Origin: Pithys albifrons albifrons
Taxonomy: Eukaryota > Chordata > Aves > Passeriformes > Thamnophilidae
Assembly: GCF_047495875.1 (NCBI RefSeq)
Contig: NC_092459.1
Coordinates: 40,226,490-40,290,489, forward strand
DNA: 64,000 nt
Direction: 5' to 3'
The notes under the pieces: model-generated
Database searches by the model: none
What the model saw: only the letters and a program-made list of their open reading frames with translations
What the model was told of the DNA's origin: nothing
Shown: in pieces, positions 24,301 through 59,936 of the stretch
Position numbering within the stretch: the stretch's first letter is position 1
Layout: the number at the start of each line of letters is the position of its first letter
Position numbers and translations under genes: made by a program

Positions 24301-27300
24301 CACACATGACATCATGGCATCCACCACCTTCTGGCTCCAGACAAAAGCAGGCAACCCAGCTCACCCACCAGAAGGCTGGCAATCCGCAGCTGTCCCAGGT
24401 TTCACGGCTGCAAAGACACCTGATGACCTTCACCCCCATCAGCAGCACAAGCCAGGACATCCAGCATCCCTACAATGCACTTGCATGCAATTTTGATCAG
24501 TGAGGGGAGTAAAAAAAAAAAAAAGAAAAAAAACCTAAAAGGAAATAAAGATGTTCTCCAACTATTTTTAGTTCTGTACAGCCCCTCAGCACTAACATTA
24601 AAAATAGATATGATGGAATGCAAAAAAAATCTCAAACTGAAAAGACACTGCAGGATTAAGAAAATGTTGCTCTGTTAGCAAAATTTTGCAAAGTTAAAAA
24701 AAACACATCTGGTTTTTTTGCCCATACAAAACAAAATGAATGAACACTTTTTCATAGATGTTTAAAAAGTTTCATTTTTTTTCAACATTTTTTTTGTTTT
24801 CCCACAATACTTTACCAAGAGCCACTTTCAAAAGAAAAAGCATGGATCAAAACCTTTTAAAGAGGTCTAACAATCAATATTAGTTTCGAGAAGGCACAAA
24901 TAAACCCAAGGATCTCCTGCGCAACCTTGACAAAAGACATCTAAATTCCTACAGAGATGTCATTTCCTAATTTCATCTCTAATTTGAAACATGGCCAAAA
25001 TCAAAAAAGCAAACTTCATGTAGAGTAGCTGTGATGAGGAAAAAGCCAACTAACTTCTCCCAACTACCTTCTCCTCTAAAGTAATCTGAACAGAGTCCCT
25101 TGGAAAGGGGAAGGCATGTGACAAGGCAGAAAATACATTCACCTCACTGATTGACCCTGAAAACCTCAGTTAACAGCAGAAAGCCACTCATCCTTCTGCA
25201 ACCCCTTGGATCCAACTCTTCTTTACCCCCTCCGAGGGCATACCCATTACCTGGCTGGTCAGGATGAGGTTCAGCCTCTGTTGAGGCACACTAATTATGT
25301 GAAACAAAAAGGCCAGGTGAGAACATAATCATGGCCCTGCTAAACACCTCCATCCTTGGCACAGGTCCCCATGCCATGGCATCAGCTCTACCTGCCCTTC
25401 CAGCAGCTCCGACCACCAGCAGACAAATGAGGCCATGGCATGACACCAGCTGTGCACTGCGTTGGCATCTCCTGCCTCTGCACTCACTCCTGCCTGTGGC
25501 CACACAAAATCCAGATTCCGCCACATGCACATGGAAGGGTAAAATAACATGGCTGACTTCTGGTTAACCTGTGTTTCAAAGGCCACTGCCACGGACAGAT
25601 CTGTCAGCCTACCAAAATTACAGAGGTGATACTGTTCACTGGACTCAAGTTGGCCTTTTAATAACTGGGACTCATCTGCTGCACACCTCCATCTGCTGAA
25701 GAAATGGACAAAGCACAGACTCCAACATGCAAGGATAAATGAATGAGAACATCTCCATCAGAATTTCCAACACACTAATGTTTTTAAAGAGGAGTTTTTT
25801 GATGCAGATGCCTCTTATTCAGAATATCAATACCTAGATTTTTGCAGATAAAATCTGTCGTGATTTGACCACTGAGTTACAAAAGCATTTCAGGCCATCA
25901 CCTCTGTGCTTTTAAATCCAAGACTTATCTTCATGTGACCTATTCTTGTGCTTCATTTCGTGAGAAGGGTGCCAAGTAACTGGATGAAGTTTTCCTCCTC
26001 CCCGGTTTGGTTCACTTTTCAAATGATACTTGCTCACAACATTGGGCAGAACATGGTTCCAAGGATATGCCTGGGGTATTGAGGAAACAGGTGCAAATTC
26101 ACACCAAATGTGTCAGCTCTTGCTGTGGTGGCTCCCATGCATGAACAGATCTGGGAAGTCACTGCAGACATGTGTGTCCCTGCTTTCAGAGACGGCTAGC
26201 TCTCTGTTTCTCCAGAGCAAACACTTTCCTCTGCAGAAGGCACTCCAGGATCCAAGAGAGCAAGCTATTCTTTGAAAACTGGAGTTATTTCAAGCTCCAG
26301 ACTATTAGGACTACTAACAATTAACAACCTAAAGCAGTTGTCTGCCCTGTCTGCTCCCAGAACATATGGCACAACCAACACATTATAAAAATTTTGCTGA
26401 GGGATTCTGATTCATCTAACTGTAAATCACTGAGAAAATTCATAATTAAAATATTTTTAAATGAGCCACCAACAAAGTCTGCAGTCAAATTCCTGATTTT
26501 ATATGCATGTTTACAAATACGACAGCTGCCTTTATGTTCTGTATGCTCTATCTCTACCTAAAATCACCTAGTTGTGGTCAAGCAACACTGATGTATCTGC
26601 CTAACTTCAAAGTCCTAAATCCAATGGATTTATTCTCATCTCTAACCTGCACTTAGGGAGACAAGAATATGAAGCATATCAGAACCTGTGCAATCATTCC
26701 AAGTTCCTGATTCACAGATGTGCTAGCAAAGGTCACTTAAAATCAGTTCCAGCCATGCTTTCAGTTCCTCAATATCCCCATGGATGGTGGTGCTGACAGA
26801 ACTGTCCTATCTCAACTGCCCCTCGTGCATCAGCTCTACGGACTGTGCCCTGTAAGCCAGCACAGAGCCCAGCACCCACTGAAGTACCTTCCTAGACAGC
26901 TCTAAAGCCTTTTGTTGTGGCCAACATCTTACAGCTACACAGCATCCCTTGTCTACTAATACCCCAAATTGCTTTGCAGCCTCCATGGGTTTGCTATGTC
27001 TGTTGGTAAAGAGCACAAAGCACTTATTACTGAGACACACCAGGCTTTTAGCAACAGATTGCAATTCTTTAGCCTTACCTAGCAATAGCAGACAGCAGCC
27101 AGGGGTAGGGAGTAAAAACATAATAATAATTCAAAAACACAGAAGAAATTTGGCCAACACACATTCCAGGTGAGTGTTTGGGAGATAATACATTAACAGA
27201 CATCTCCCTCCTGAATAGAAGTATTCTAGAGTAGCAATTTCAATCTTCTGCAAAGAACAAGAAACACTAATCAGCTCCCTTATGTAGGAATGTGTTTTCC

Positions 27301-27417
27301 TTCAGCTTTCCCTGACTGTCTCAAAAAGAACTGGAAGCAGTAGTTGCCTGCAGACATTGTAATATATGCACACAAAGTATGGGTAGCTATCAAACAAAAT
27401 CCCCCTGAAATTTTGCC

Positions 27418-28075
27418 AAATCATGGAAGCTTTTAGGTTGGAAAAGACCTTTGAGCTCATCAAGTCCACCTGTTAACCCAGAACTGCCAAGGCCGCATCT
27501 ATATGGCTTTTAAATACCTCCAGGGATGGTGACTCAATAGCTTTCATGAGCAGCCTGCTCCAATGCCTGACAACCCTTATAGTGAAGTTTTCCCAATATC
27601 CAGCCTAAACCTACCCTGGTGCAGCTTGAGGCCATTTCTCTTATACTACTGCTTGTTATTAGGGAGAAGAGACCAACCCCTGCTTCACCACAAACTCCTT
27701 TCAGGTAGTTGTAGAGAGCAATAAGATCCTCCCCAGGCTCCTTTTCTCCGTACTAAACATCTCCAGCTCTCAGCTGTTCCTCACAAGACTTGTGTTCCAG
27801 CCCCTTCATCAGCTTCATTGCCTTTCCCTGGACACGCTACAGCACCTCAGTGTCATTCTTGTAGTGAGGGGCCCAGAACTGAACACAAGACTCAAGGTGT
27901 GGCCTCACCAGTGCCAAGTACAGGGGGATGATGACTTCCCTGGTCCTGTTGTCACACTGTTGCTGACACAAGCCAGGATGCTGTATGCATCTGATCCTCC
28001 AGGGCACACCATTAGCTCATACTGAGGCAGCAGTCAGCTAGCACCCCCAAGGCCTTTTCATTACAGCATCGAAAA
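27418..28075 (-). mobile_element. CR1 LINE fragment, reverse orientation
   Basis: Starts (CR1 3' end) at GGAAGCTTTTAGGTTGGAAAAG-type text and continues through CCTCCAGGGATGGTGACTC, TTCCCAATATCCAGCCTAAACC, CCCAGAACTGAACACA and GGTGTGGCCTCACCAGTGCC. All of these are typical of the CR1 ORF2 C-terminal and 3' region read in reverse. Several indels break any frame. It lies 0.4 kb downstream of the FAXC stop codon, in the same transcriptional orientation as the gene. Confidence 0.92.
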
Positions 28076-28485
28076 TTTTCTTCCATGGAAGAAAGCTGTG
28101 CCATTCACACTTCTTTCATTTTTGTCCTCAACCCACTCCTGTAAAGATAAGGTATCAACACAAACCAGTTGTGACAAAAGCTCCACTTCCCAGAAGTCAG
28201 TCCCACTTGAATGGGGGATTTGGTTTTGAACATGAACAAAAATGTAGATTGAAAGGTCCTGTTGCCCTCTAGACCTCCAGTTTTGCCCATGTGTTTTTTA
28301 AGTGTTTACCTGCACAGTTAGACAAAATGAAATACAATTCAAATAGTCCAAGTAGAATATGACAGCTGAGTCAAGCACAATGGTCTCTTCCAAAGTGGTA
28401 TAAACATCTTCCTGACCTGAATGAGAAAACAAATCACACTGATCCCAAGAAACAGCTTATCTGCACAATGGGAGACTTGTACATA

Positions 28486-51065
<22,580 letters not shown>

Positions 51066-51403
51066 TCATAAGCCTCTTATTCAGCCCGTATTTGGGACAA
51101 AAGAGCCACCGCGGTGCCTGGCTGCGGCTGAGCATCGCCACACTGCGTCCGTCAGCGCCGCGGAGATTTGCTTTCTGTTACTCTGGTGCTTGATGAGGTG
51201 ACTGAGGAAACACCTCAATGGGCAGAAAAGCAATAAAAATGGCTTCAAAGAAAATTTCTGGCACTGAGGGTCCCGGCACTCCCTTGCCTGTGCTCCCCCG
51301 GCTACAGTGGGAGCCTTGGGTGCCCTGTGATACCATCAGCTGGACTTCACCTCAAGTTCTGCCCAATACTCATGACTCTGCATTTCATGCTGACCCCAAA
51401 ACA

Positions 51404-51459
<56 letters not shown>
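51404..51459. repeat. (CTAT)n tetranucleotide microsatellite, 14 copies
   Basis: An uninterrupted run of CTAT about 56 bp long, upstream of the FAXC promoter. Likely polymorphic. Confidence 0.98.
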
Positions 51460-51814
51460 AATGTCCTTTGCATTCTGATTAATACCACTGCCCAAATACT
51501 TAGTCCATCATCAAATGCTGTGGTGTGTACACAGCTGCTCCAAAAAGCTCCTACAAGTTATATATTTTATTATGCTATCAGGAGCACAGAAGTGACCTGA
51601 TCCTTCACACAAATGACTCAATTTCAATGTCCAGGAGGGAATGGACAGAGGCTATAATCCAGGCTTTGTAGATGCTTTGCCTCAGGACATGGGACAGATT
51701 AGACAAGAGAGGCAGATGAGGAAGAGGAGGTCCCTGAGCAAAGCCATGTAGTTTAGATCCATATGCTGACTTCTCCAAGTGCCATTGGTGGCCAGTTTTG
51801 GGTTTAGTTTTGCT

Positions 51815-52077
51815 GTGCAACATCAGTGAGAGTAACCTGAAGCTGTGTCAGGAGAGGCTTAGGTTGGATATTAGGAAAATATTCTTCACCCAAAGGGTGC
51901 TTGAGCACTGGAATAGGCTCCCCAGGGAAGTGGTCACAGCACCAAGCCTGCCAGTGTCCAAGAAGCTCTCAGGCACATGGTGTGATTCTTGGGGCTGTGC
52001 TGTGCCAGGGCCAGAAGTTGGAGTTCGATGCTCCTTGTGGGTCCTTGCCAACTCAGGATATTCTATGATTCTATGAA
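51815..52077 (+). mobile_element. CR1 LINE 3' end, forward orientation
   Basis: Contains the CR1 ORF2 C-terminal signature (LRLDIRKIFFTQRVLEHWNR, then LPREVVT), the 3' UTR, and the end CTCAGGATATTCTATGATTC-TATGAA. The open frame at 51798-52076 is this relic. Confidence 0.94.
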
Positions 52078-55000
52078 CTGTCTCTACCTCCTACCTGTGC
52101 TCACTGAGAAGGCTGCTGTCCACTGACACGTTCCTGCAGTAGCTTCTTAAACCATTTTGGTTTATTCCTCACTTTTATCTTGTTGTTTATGGTTATTCAG
52201 GAGCCACAGGCTACAGCAGAAGAGCCCTGTGTTTGTGATGACGTTCTGCTGTCAGGAATCAATAGAATCAGTGAGGTCCCAGGGACCTTGCAAGTTTCGT
52301 TTCATTTCATAAACAGGTTGCTCCCTCCAAAACCTACTGCACTCCTGTGCACTCATCCTTAGCAAGAGCTGGCTGAGCACCTTCTTCACAGCTTTTAGGC
52401 AACCCCACATGACAGATGATGCACAGGTAATGAAATAAGAGTGGAAAGTGAGAGCAGCAGCCCCTTCATGCCACAGCTGATCATTTGCAACATAAGGATC
52501 TGTTAAATTCTTATGACAGGACAATGAAGAGACAAAGAAGAAAAGTGCATTTTCTCTGCTACAGCACCTGCAAATCTCAGGCTGAAGATTTGTTTCAAGT
52601 GGCAGGCAGCCTAATAAATCTGGACTGTCACAGCCTGGTAGCTGGTCTCAGCTTCTGATCCTCCATGGGAATTGCTTTCTGTGTTACTGATAAGAGGCAT
52701 CCAGTTACAGATGGGATCTAAGTTTCTGTGAGGGCAAGGAAAGGTCCTGGGCATTCACATCCCAGCTGCTGCCACTGCTTGATTTTTCAGAAGCAAATGA
52801 GCTATCCTGAAATCTGTGTTTTAAACAGTGGCCATCACAAATGGATAATACCTGTGAGGGAGAGGAGAAAGGGAGGCAAGAGTAAATCATTCACCTCCCA
52901 GTGCTGACCCAGACAAACTTCGTGTTTTGAAGGAAGCGTTACTGAAATTTATGCTCAGAAAATTGATGCTGTGTTTTGGTGGTCCTGCTTGTGCCTAGTT
53001 GCCTCAGGATTATTAGAGCAGTACTTTAGTCAGATGTTTAACTTTTGTTTAGTAAGGACACTGATAGCCTTCTTTTGGAGGACTTTACACTGTGCTAATC
53101 CTGTTCTGGGTGCAGTACTTACTAGAAGCTGCTGGGGTCCAGAACACAGAGATACCTCCCAGAACAGAGTGCAAAAAGCTTTAGCAGTAGAGCATATGGT
53201 ATGTCAGATACAGATCCCCACAGGCACCCCAGCAGCCTTGCTGTCCTGCTCATAAACAGGATTTTTGGAAGTTTGTTATGACCTGTATGGTGGTGACTGG
53301 ACTCGGCCATTTAAAAGGTGCAGGTCCCCACATCTTGGTTGCCAGAGTTTAACAACAAATAAAGAATGTGGATAAAACGCAAGTATCCTCATACCTGTCC
53401 CTCACACTTGTCTCACTAAGTGTGCTCTGCCAGCCTCTCTTCCTTGGGATTTTGAAGTCTCCTGCCAGCAGATATCAAATCTGTTTGGCCTGACAGTCTG
53501 GTAGCCAAACTTATCTGCAGGCAAAACATCAGAAAGCATGTCCTCAGCCTGCCTTTTCCCTGGCTGTGGAAGAAGGAGTGCCCATCCCTTCAGGGAAGGT
53601 GCAAAGCCTCACAGGGCAGCACTGTTGCCCATGGCCAGTGCCTTGTATTAGAGAGGATTATTAGCTGGCAGCAGTGTCCAGGAACCTGAGTATTGCCTTC
53701 TGCTCCTGTGCACTGCAGGTTCTACAGTCTCAGACTGGTTCCTGAGATACACTCTGTTTTTCCCACTTTGCTTCAAAGAAGCTCACAGGTGATGCCTGCT
53801 GGACTGATGGCTGCCTCTCTGTCTTGCTCAGGGAGGTTGGGAATGCAGATCTGTATGTTTGCTAATTTTACACTGTTCATTTTTTTTGAGTGGGAAAAAT
53901 GAGAGCTAACAGTGATACACCCACAGCCTGTCTGGCTGCAGCACAGTCTGGAACAGTCATCCCTCAGATACCTCACACAGAGCAAAACAAGATCTAATAC
54001 ATTAAAGTTCACTTTTATCTGTAATCTGTTCTACTGCAGCTGCCTAAAGGAAGAGTAACAGGATTAAATAGGTATATTTTTCTAGTTAACATAAATCTAA
54101 GCTTACTTTGTTATATAGCAAGCCATATTTTTCTTCTGAAGTCTGTGGTTTGATTTGGGAGCAGGAAGACATTTATAAACTCATTAGTGTTACTTGATTC
54201 TGTGCATTGGCATAAAGATTCATGATCTTCATTATGTTTGCTTTGTTTTTTTCTGTAATGTCCTTGGGTTCATTGCACCTCTTTAAAAAGCCTGAGATTA
54301 CTATGGTGGGCTGCCCACAGATGCAGCAGCGGGAATGGAAACACAGTCTGACCCCAGTGGTTGAGATGGGTCTTTGTGGAGTCCCGTTACAGAAGCTGAC
54401 CTGCCTGTATTTTAGCTGAACTAAAGTAAAGTTTTTAAAAAACAGAACTCAAGCTGAATGCCTGTACTGTTGCCAGCTGGGTTTGAATAGCAGAGCTTCA
54501 CTAGCCAGATCTCCCCTGGAGCTCCATAAAACACGGCCACCAATTTTCCACTCATTTCCTGCACTGGTATCACCCATGGCTCCTACTTGCTGCCTCTCTC
54601 TCTCTTCCAAGTGGTCAAAGTTTGGGCAGCATGGAGCTTTTAACAGCTCCATTAATCAGGATGGGCTAGTTTTATACGTTGCTCTGCCAGAAGCAAAAGC
54701 ACCTTTCTGTGCCTATGCAGTGACTGAATATCATCAGCTAAAGTGACACCCCTACTTAGGTTGGGCTCTCACTTCATATGCTGCCAGGACATCCTGCAGT
54801 GGTGCAGAAATGCTTTCCTTCTCTTTGAAGAAACTCAAATTCACTGAAACCTTGGCTGCAGATGATATAATTTAAGGGGGATTTGCGGTGAACACTGAGT
54901 TTATGAGGGTGAAAAAAGGCTTTTTCATTGCCAGCAGGCTCCCAAGATCTTTCTGAAATAATTGCTGACTGCTGCCAGGATTGGTTTTGTTGTAATATTA

Positions 55001-57721
55001 ATGATGACTCTGGGCAGCCTGAGTTTCATAAACACATCATTTTAATTTTTCAGATAAAAATATCCAAGATATAGCTGCAAAACAGTCATGTTGTGTTTCA
55101 GTTTGGATTTAGAAAAGGGGTTAATGTAACTTTAATGACATATAAAGGTACAAATACATGCAAAATGCAAAACATCCAGAATTTAAACTACTTCTGTGCT
55201 ATACAGAAGTGCCTGTACACATTAAATATGATTCCAGCAGTTCCCCAGAATTTACCTTGTATTTGCTGGTAAACAAAACCACTTTCTAAGGCAACCCATA
55301 CCTTGAGACTGCCCCAAATCATGTGACTCGGGGCTCTTTGCTTCTCAAGCTGACAGACTTACAGCCTCACAATTCTTCAGTTATTTTCAATTTCATTACA
55401 TTGTTTTACAAGCTTTTTGGGTAACTGACAATCCTCACAATGTCATGGCAACAGTTACACTCTTTTATAGTCAGATCTTTCATGTAAAACTTTTTCAGTG
55501 GGGGAATATTATTGAGAACCAGCTACAGATTGCTTGCCATAGCCCAGTACAGTGGCTCCCAACTCTTAGCCCATTTCTAAGTGTGCTCTGATTTACAGCA
55601 TCCTCAGAAGAAGGAAGATTTGCAGTACATATTGCTATAACCTGGTTGGCATCTCAGTTCATATGAAACTAATAACAGAGATATATGAAGGTTTTGCAGA
55701 TTTTCTTACACAGATTTCCTTTCCTTACCGTATTTACTCTTTTCAAAAGATCTATATGATCTTCAGATTTTACCCCTCTAAGTAAGAAATGTTGGTTTTT
55801 GTGGGGAAAATGAGTTGTTTTAATGCATCTGCCTAATATTAGCTTGCAACTCACCTAAGGTAGTAATAACAGAGATAAAAGGCAATAGCTGCTGCAGACA
55901 CTGCAAAATGGAGCAATGTACCATTAGCGAGAACAAACCCTGCCAATCCAGGGCAATAGGACCACAAAATGGCAAGAGGAGATCATTCCAGCATGACACT
56001 TTTGTCTGCAAATCAACTCTTGACTGAAGGCAATGGGAGGAGTGTTGGGGTAAAGTACATTTACAGCAGTCAGGGGAGGCAAACTCAGGCTGCAGTCTGA
56101 TCAGGCTTACACTGAAGACAAAGGACTTTATTTTTAGTTACAGCTTTACTTCTATCTACTCTTGTATATAACATGCTAGCACACTATTGGTTAGTAGTTC
56201 ACTAAGCGTAGATGGAAACATCCTACTGGTTACAAGGTATCACACATTCTACAGGTGGCTCTCTGGTCCTTAAGGGTGCATTCAAACTGCTTTCATTCGA
56301 GAACACACTCTGAACTGCTCCATATCAATCTCTTCATCATTACCTCAGACATTAGGAGATCCATATACACACTGTCACCCCCCACAGAGAAGAATGGGAA
56401 GGGAAGGGAACAGGGAGGAAGAGGCCGTATCCCTGTGGCCAAGGCTATGCTTTCATCTCCTGACAGCTCTGGAAATAGAGATGGAAAAGACAGCGGTAGA
56501 GCCAAAGGCCTGCTGTCTGTATCCTCCAAGAAGGTGAACTGTTGAGCTCTGTAGTAGATAGAAGGATTTGGGTTTATTCTGAATATGGTTCTGGAAAAAA
56601 TACTCACCAAATTGTAGACAGAAGCTCTTTTCTTATCTACATATAAGATTCCACAAGGGAGAGGTGCTGCACAACCCACATGGGAATGCTGTCCTGCCTA
56701 GACAGGCCATGTAAAGTTTTTTCCATTACCAGCCATGAAGTTTTTCAGCCCATTTATCTTTCGTCCTTCCTTTCATGAGACATCATCTCATCTGACAACA
56801 CCTTCGGAAACTTTGGCATCGAGGTTCATCTGGGGCCTCACGCTTCTTCTAGAGAAGGCAAAAACAAAGGTTTCTTCAGACTACTTTATCCACAACCATA
56901 GCAGGGTGATGAGCTGGATCTCATTCTCCCCCATCCCCCCCACTCCCGTTTCTTCTTAGTGGACACCTGTTGGCAGCTTTGCAGGACTTTTCATATTATG
57001 GTGAGCTGAGAAATGCTGCTCTGATGATTCAAAATTCAGGGGGTCTTCCTTTCTTGCCTGCAGAGCAGAGGCCTCGAGGCATGCCCATGATCAGAGAACC
57101 ACCTCAGTATTCCATAGTGCTGTGCTCTTGAGATGTTCTTGCTGTTAGGATTTGGAGGGGTGAGGAGGAGAGCAATGAACATGTACCTCTCCTTGACAGT
57201 GAAAGGAAATCTGGCAGTGCTTTGTTTAGAAAAAACAACATAGGGTTTTACTGGTTTTTAACATCCCTGGATGTGAGACACAATGCTCAGTGTTCCTGCA
57301 GCAGTGGCAGGCACTCAGTGGGTGTGGATGTGCTCATCCAGGTCAGTCCTCCTCAGTTACAGCTGAGCACTCTGAATGGATCCCCCAGGGCTCTGGGGTA
57401 GCCAGGTTCTATCAATTTTGTAAAGTATAACTTAATGGTGGATCAAGCAGCTTAGCTGCTGCTTTTGCAACAGCTGAAAGGCAAAGCTGGGAATTAAACC
57501 CCAAGTTACAATGCTGGGGCTATGCTTCATCAGAGGGCATTTGGCGTAAATCTGCTAACTGAAATTTCTGTGAATTGGATACATCCTTCTGAGGTCTCCT
57601 TTTTATTGTATGTTTTGTTGACTTTAATTTTTACATGTATGCAAGTTGTATGTGCATATTTTAACTCAGGAAAATAAACACTATATCATCTTCTATATCT
57701 TCTATTATTGTAATACCTAGT

Positions 57722-57797
57722 AATATATTGTATTTCATAACACAGCTACCATACGAGACAATATATTGTATTTCATAACACAGCTACCATGCAAGGC
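57722..57797. repeat. 38-bp tandem duplication
   Basis: Units 57722-57759 and 57760-57797 both start AATATATTGTATTTCATAAC and are identical for 31 bases. They differ only at the end (ATACGAGAC versus ATGCAAGGC). A partial third start, AATATT, follows. Confidence 0.93.
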
Positions 57798-59864
57798 AAT
57801 ATTAAGAGTTCAATCTCCAAGTTACTTCAGGATTCTTCTTTGGTTTTGTTTGTTTGTGGTTTTTTTAAGTTAACATATCTCATGAGGATGCAACAGAAGT
57901 TTCAGATTTGTTAATGGAACACTAATGGTCTTTGCAATCCTTTTTAGTTGAAAATAATTTTTTTCTTTTTAAAACAAGTGAATATTGATTGTAGTGCTGG
58001 AGTGACTCCATGGGAGAATACAAGCAAATAAAATGCATGTAAAAGTATATATCCTGAATTCATAATGCATTAAAAGGTGGCTGTGCAATTAATGCATGTA
58101 TAAGTCAAGACAGGTCAGGTGATTTTACTGCCTAGGTGAGATCCCAGCCCTTCTAGCTAGAATAAAACACGACATTTTATATTGCTTCAAGAAAACAGGA
58201 CACAAATCAATGCAAATAAAGTCTACTGTTAGCTCAAACATTAAGAGATTAGAAATCACGTAAATATAGGAAATACAGGCTGATTTTAATCACAAAATCT
58301 TAATCTGAAAATAATATTGTTTTTATTCAAATCTTTGGTATTTTCAGTCTAAGCAGAACCAAATTACTTTGAAAGTGTTATAAAAGCATCACTCTGCTTT
58401 CCATTGGAGAAGGGGCAGGGGAAAACATGTAGCATATTATAATAACAAGATAGTGCATTACACAACTCACTAAAAATAGTTCTTTTATCACAAAGAAGGA
58501 GACAATGAAACAAAATTCATCCCAAGCTGAAAAAATAGGAAGTTATTCTGAGGCAGGACAGAACCAAATAAACCACAGGCTCTGCTTTAGCAGTACTGAA
58601 GGATGAGGCTCCCTCATAGGTTCAGCAAAGCCCAGCAGAGGCAGTAAGAGAGAAGCAGTGCCTTTGTAGCAGTTTGGGAACTCCAAAGTGGAGCTCATGA
58701 GGAAGAGAAATTATACACTTCAACTTCTGCATTTTTCCCTTTAAGAAGATAATGTTAGTAATTTTTTTAAAATAAAGGCTGACTCAACTCAACAGTGTTG
58801 AAGCTTTAGCATAAAAATAGTTTGTACCTGTGGGCATCTTGAGATAGGTAGTGAAGAAGTTTTGGTCTAGCTTATGTTCCTTAGAGAAGGGAATTAAATG
58901 CAAAGAAGTGCAGTGGGAATACATCTGCATGCAGCAGAGTAAGGAATCTGCTGCACAAACACAGAGAGCACCATGAATGAGGGATTTGTGAGCATATCAT
59001 TATTAATAAGTTACCAATCTTCAATCTGAAGTGAGAGGTGCTCACCTTTCCTTCTGGGAGCTCAACAAGAGTGTAAACATTTGGAACAAGGCACTGGAGT
59101 TTGACATGCAAAAACAAGGGGAAACTGAATATCTGAACTGTTGTGCTTCACTCTGACCCAGAGCCACTCTCCTGACCATCAGCAGTTCCTCTTCAAAGAC
59201 ACACTAGAACCAGATTGCCCTCACGCTTCTTGTCTCCATCAGAATCATGTTTATCTTCCAGGCATCACTCATATTCCTTCTACTATTTCTGGCTTTTCAA
59301 TGCTGTCCCCCATTCCAGGTACTCCTGGGCACCTCTCAAACCCCTGTAACTACAGTATGAGCACTCATATGATGATTCATGTTCTGTCTGCCTTATTCTC
59401 CTCCCAGCTGCTTCATCAAGATGGCTAATTAGAGAGACCAAGTATTCTGACTTCTGAACCTCTAGACTGCATGTGATTATTCCTTTCAAGCATCTCTTAG
59501 AAGTGTATGAAAAAAATTGAGGTTTTTTTGATTAAAGATGAGATTTCAACAGAAAGGAAAACTTCAGAAGCCATTTTCAGAAAAGCTTTCTACACAATAT
59601 ACACTTTATTCTTATCTCTACTCACAACGAGTGCACCTTTCCATTCCCACTCCTTTTTTTCCATTCCCTAGGCACCTGACACAGGGTGTTAGTGAAAATG
59701 TAAGGAAAGAAATTGTCAAGTGCTACAAAAATGGCCATGAAATGTGACTGCACCAGCAGAATAATGGGCAACAAGCTAGAGTAACAGAAATCATGGAAGC
59801 TTCAAGTTGTATTTTTATTTAAAAAGATTAAATGCAAATCACTTTTGAGGCTGTCATACTTATT

Positions 59865-59890
59865 TACATACATACATACATACATACATA
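59865..59890. repeat. (CATA)n short microsatellite
   Basis: About six copies of ACAT/CATA in a row. Confidence 0.9.
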
Positions 59891-59909
59891 TTTACACTTC
59901 AGAGAAGAA

Positions 59910-59936
59910 CCAGTCTCAGCAAAGAGCTGAGACTGG
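59910..59936. repeat. Perfect inverted repeat (hairpin), 11-bp stem, 5-nt loop
   Basis: CCAGTCTCAGC and GCTGAGACTGG flank the loop AAAGA. The stem is GC-containing and perfect, and lies just beyond the (CATA)n run. Function unknown; too short for a microRNA precursor. Confidence 0.9.

Larger units (their letters stand above)
20940..28485 (-). other. FAXC: Inferred FAXC 3' untranslated region
   Basis: This follows directly downstream of the FAXC stop codon on the minus strand. FAXC orthologues are known for a long 3' UTR. On the minus strand an AATAAATAA signal occurs at about 20956-20964. Just upstream, 21300-21560 is AT-rich and 3'-UTR-like, and carries a Pumilio-type UGUACAUA. About 0.65 kb of CR1 (27418-28075) would lie inside this UTR, which is tolerated in birds but weakens the case. 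Shorter alternative ends are likely. The extent is an inference. Confidence 0.3.
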
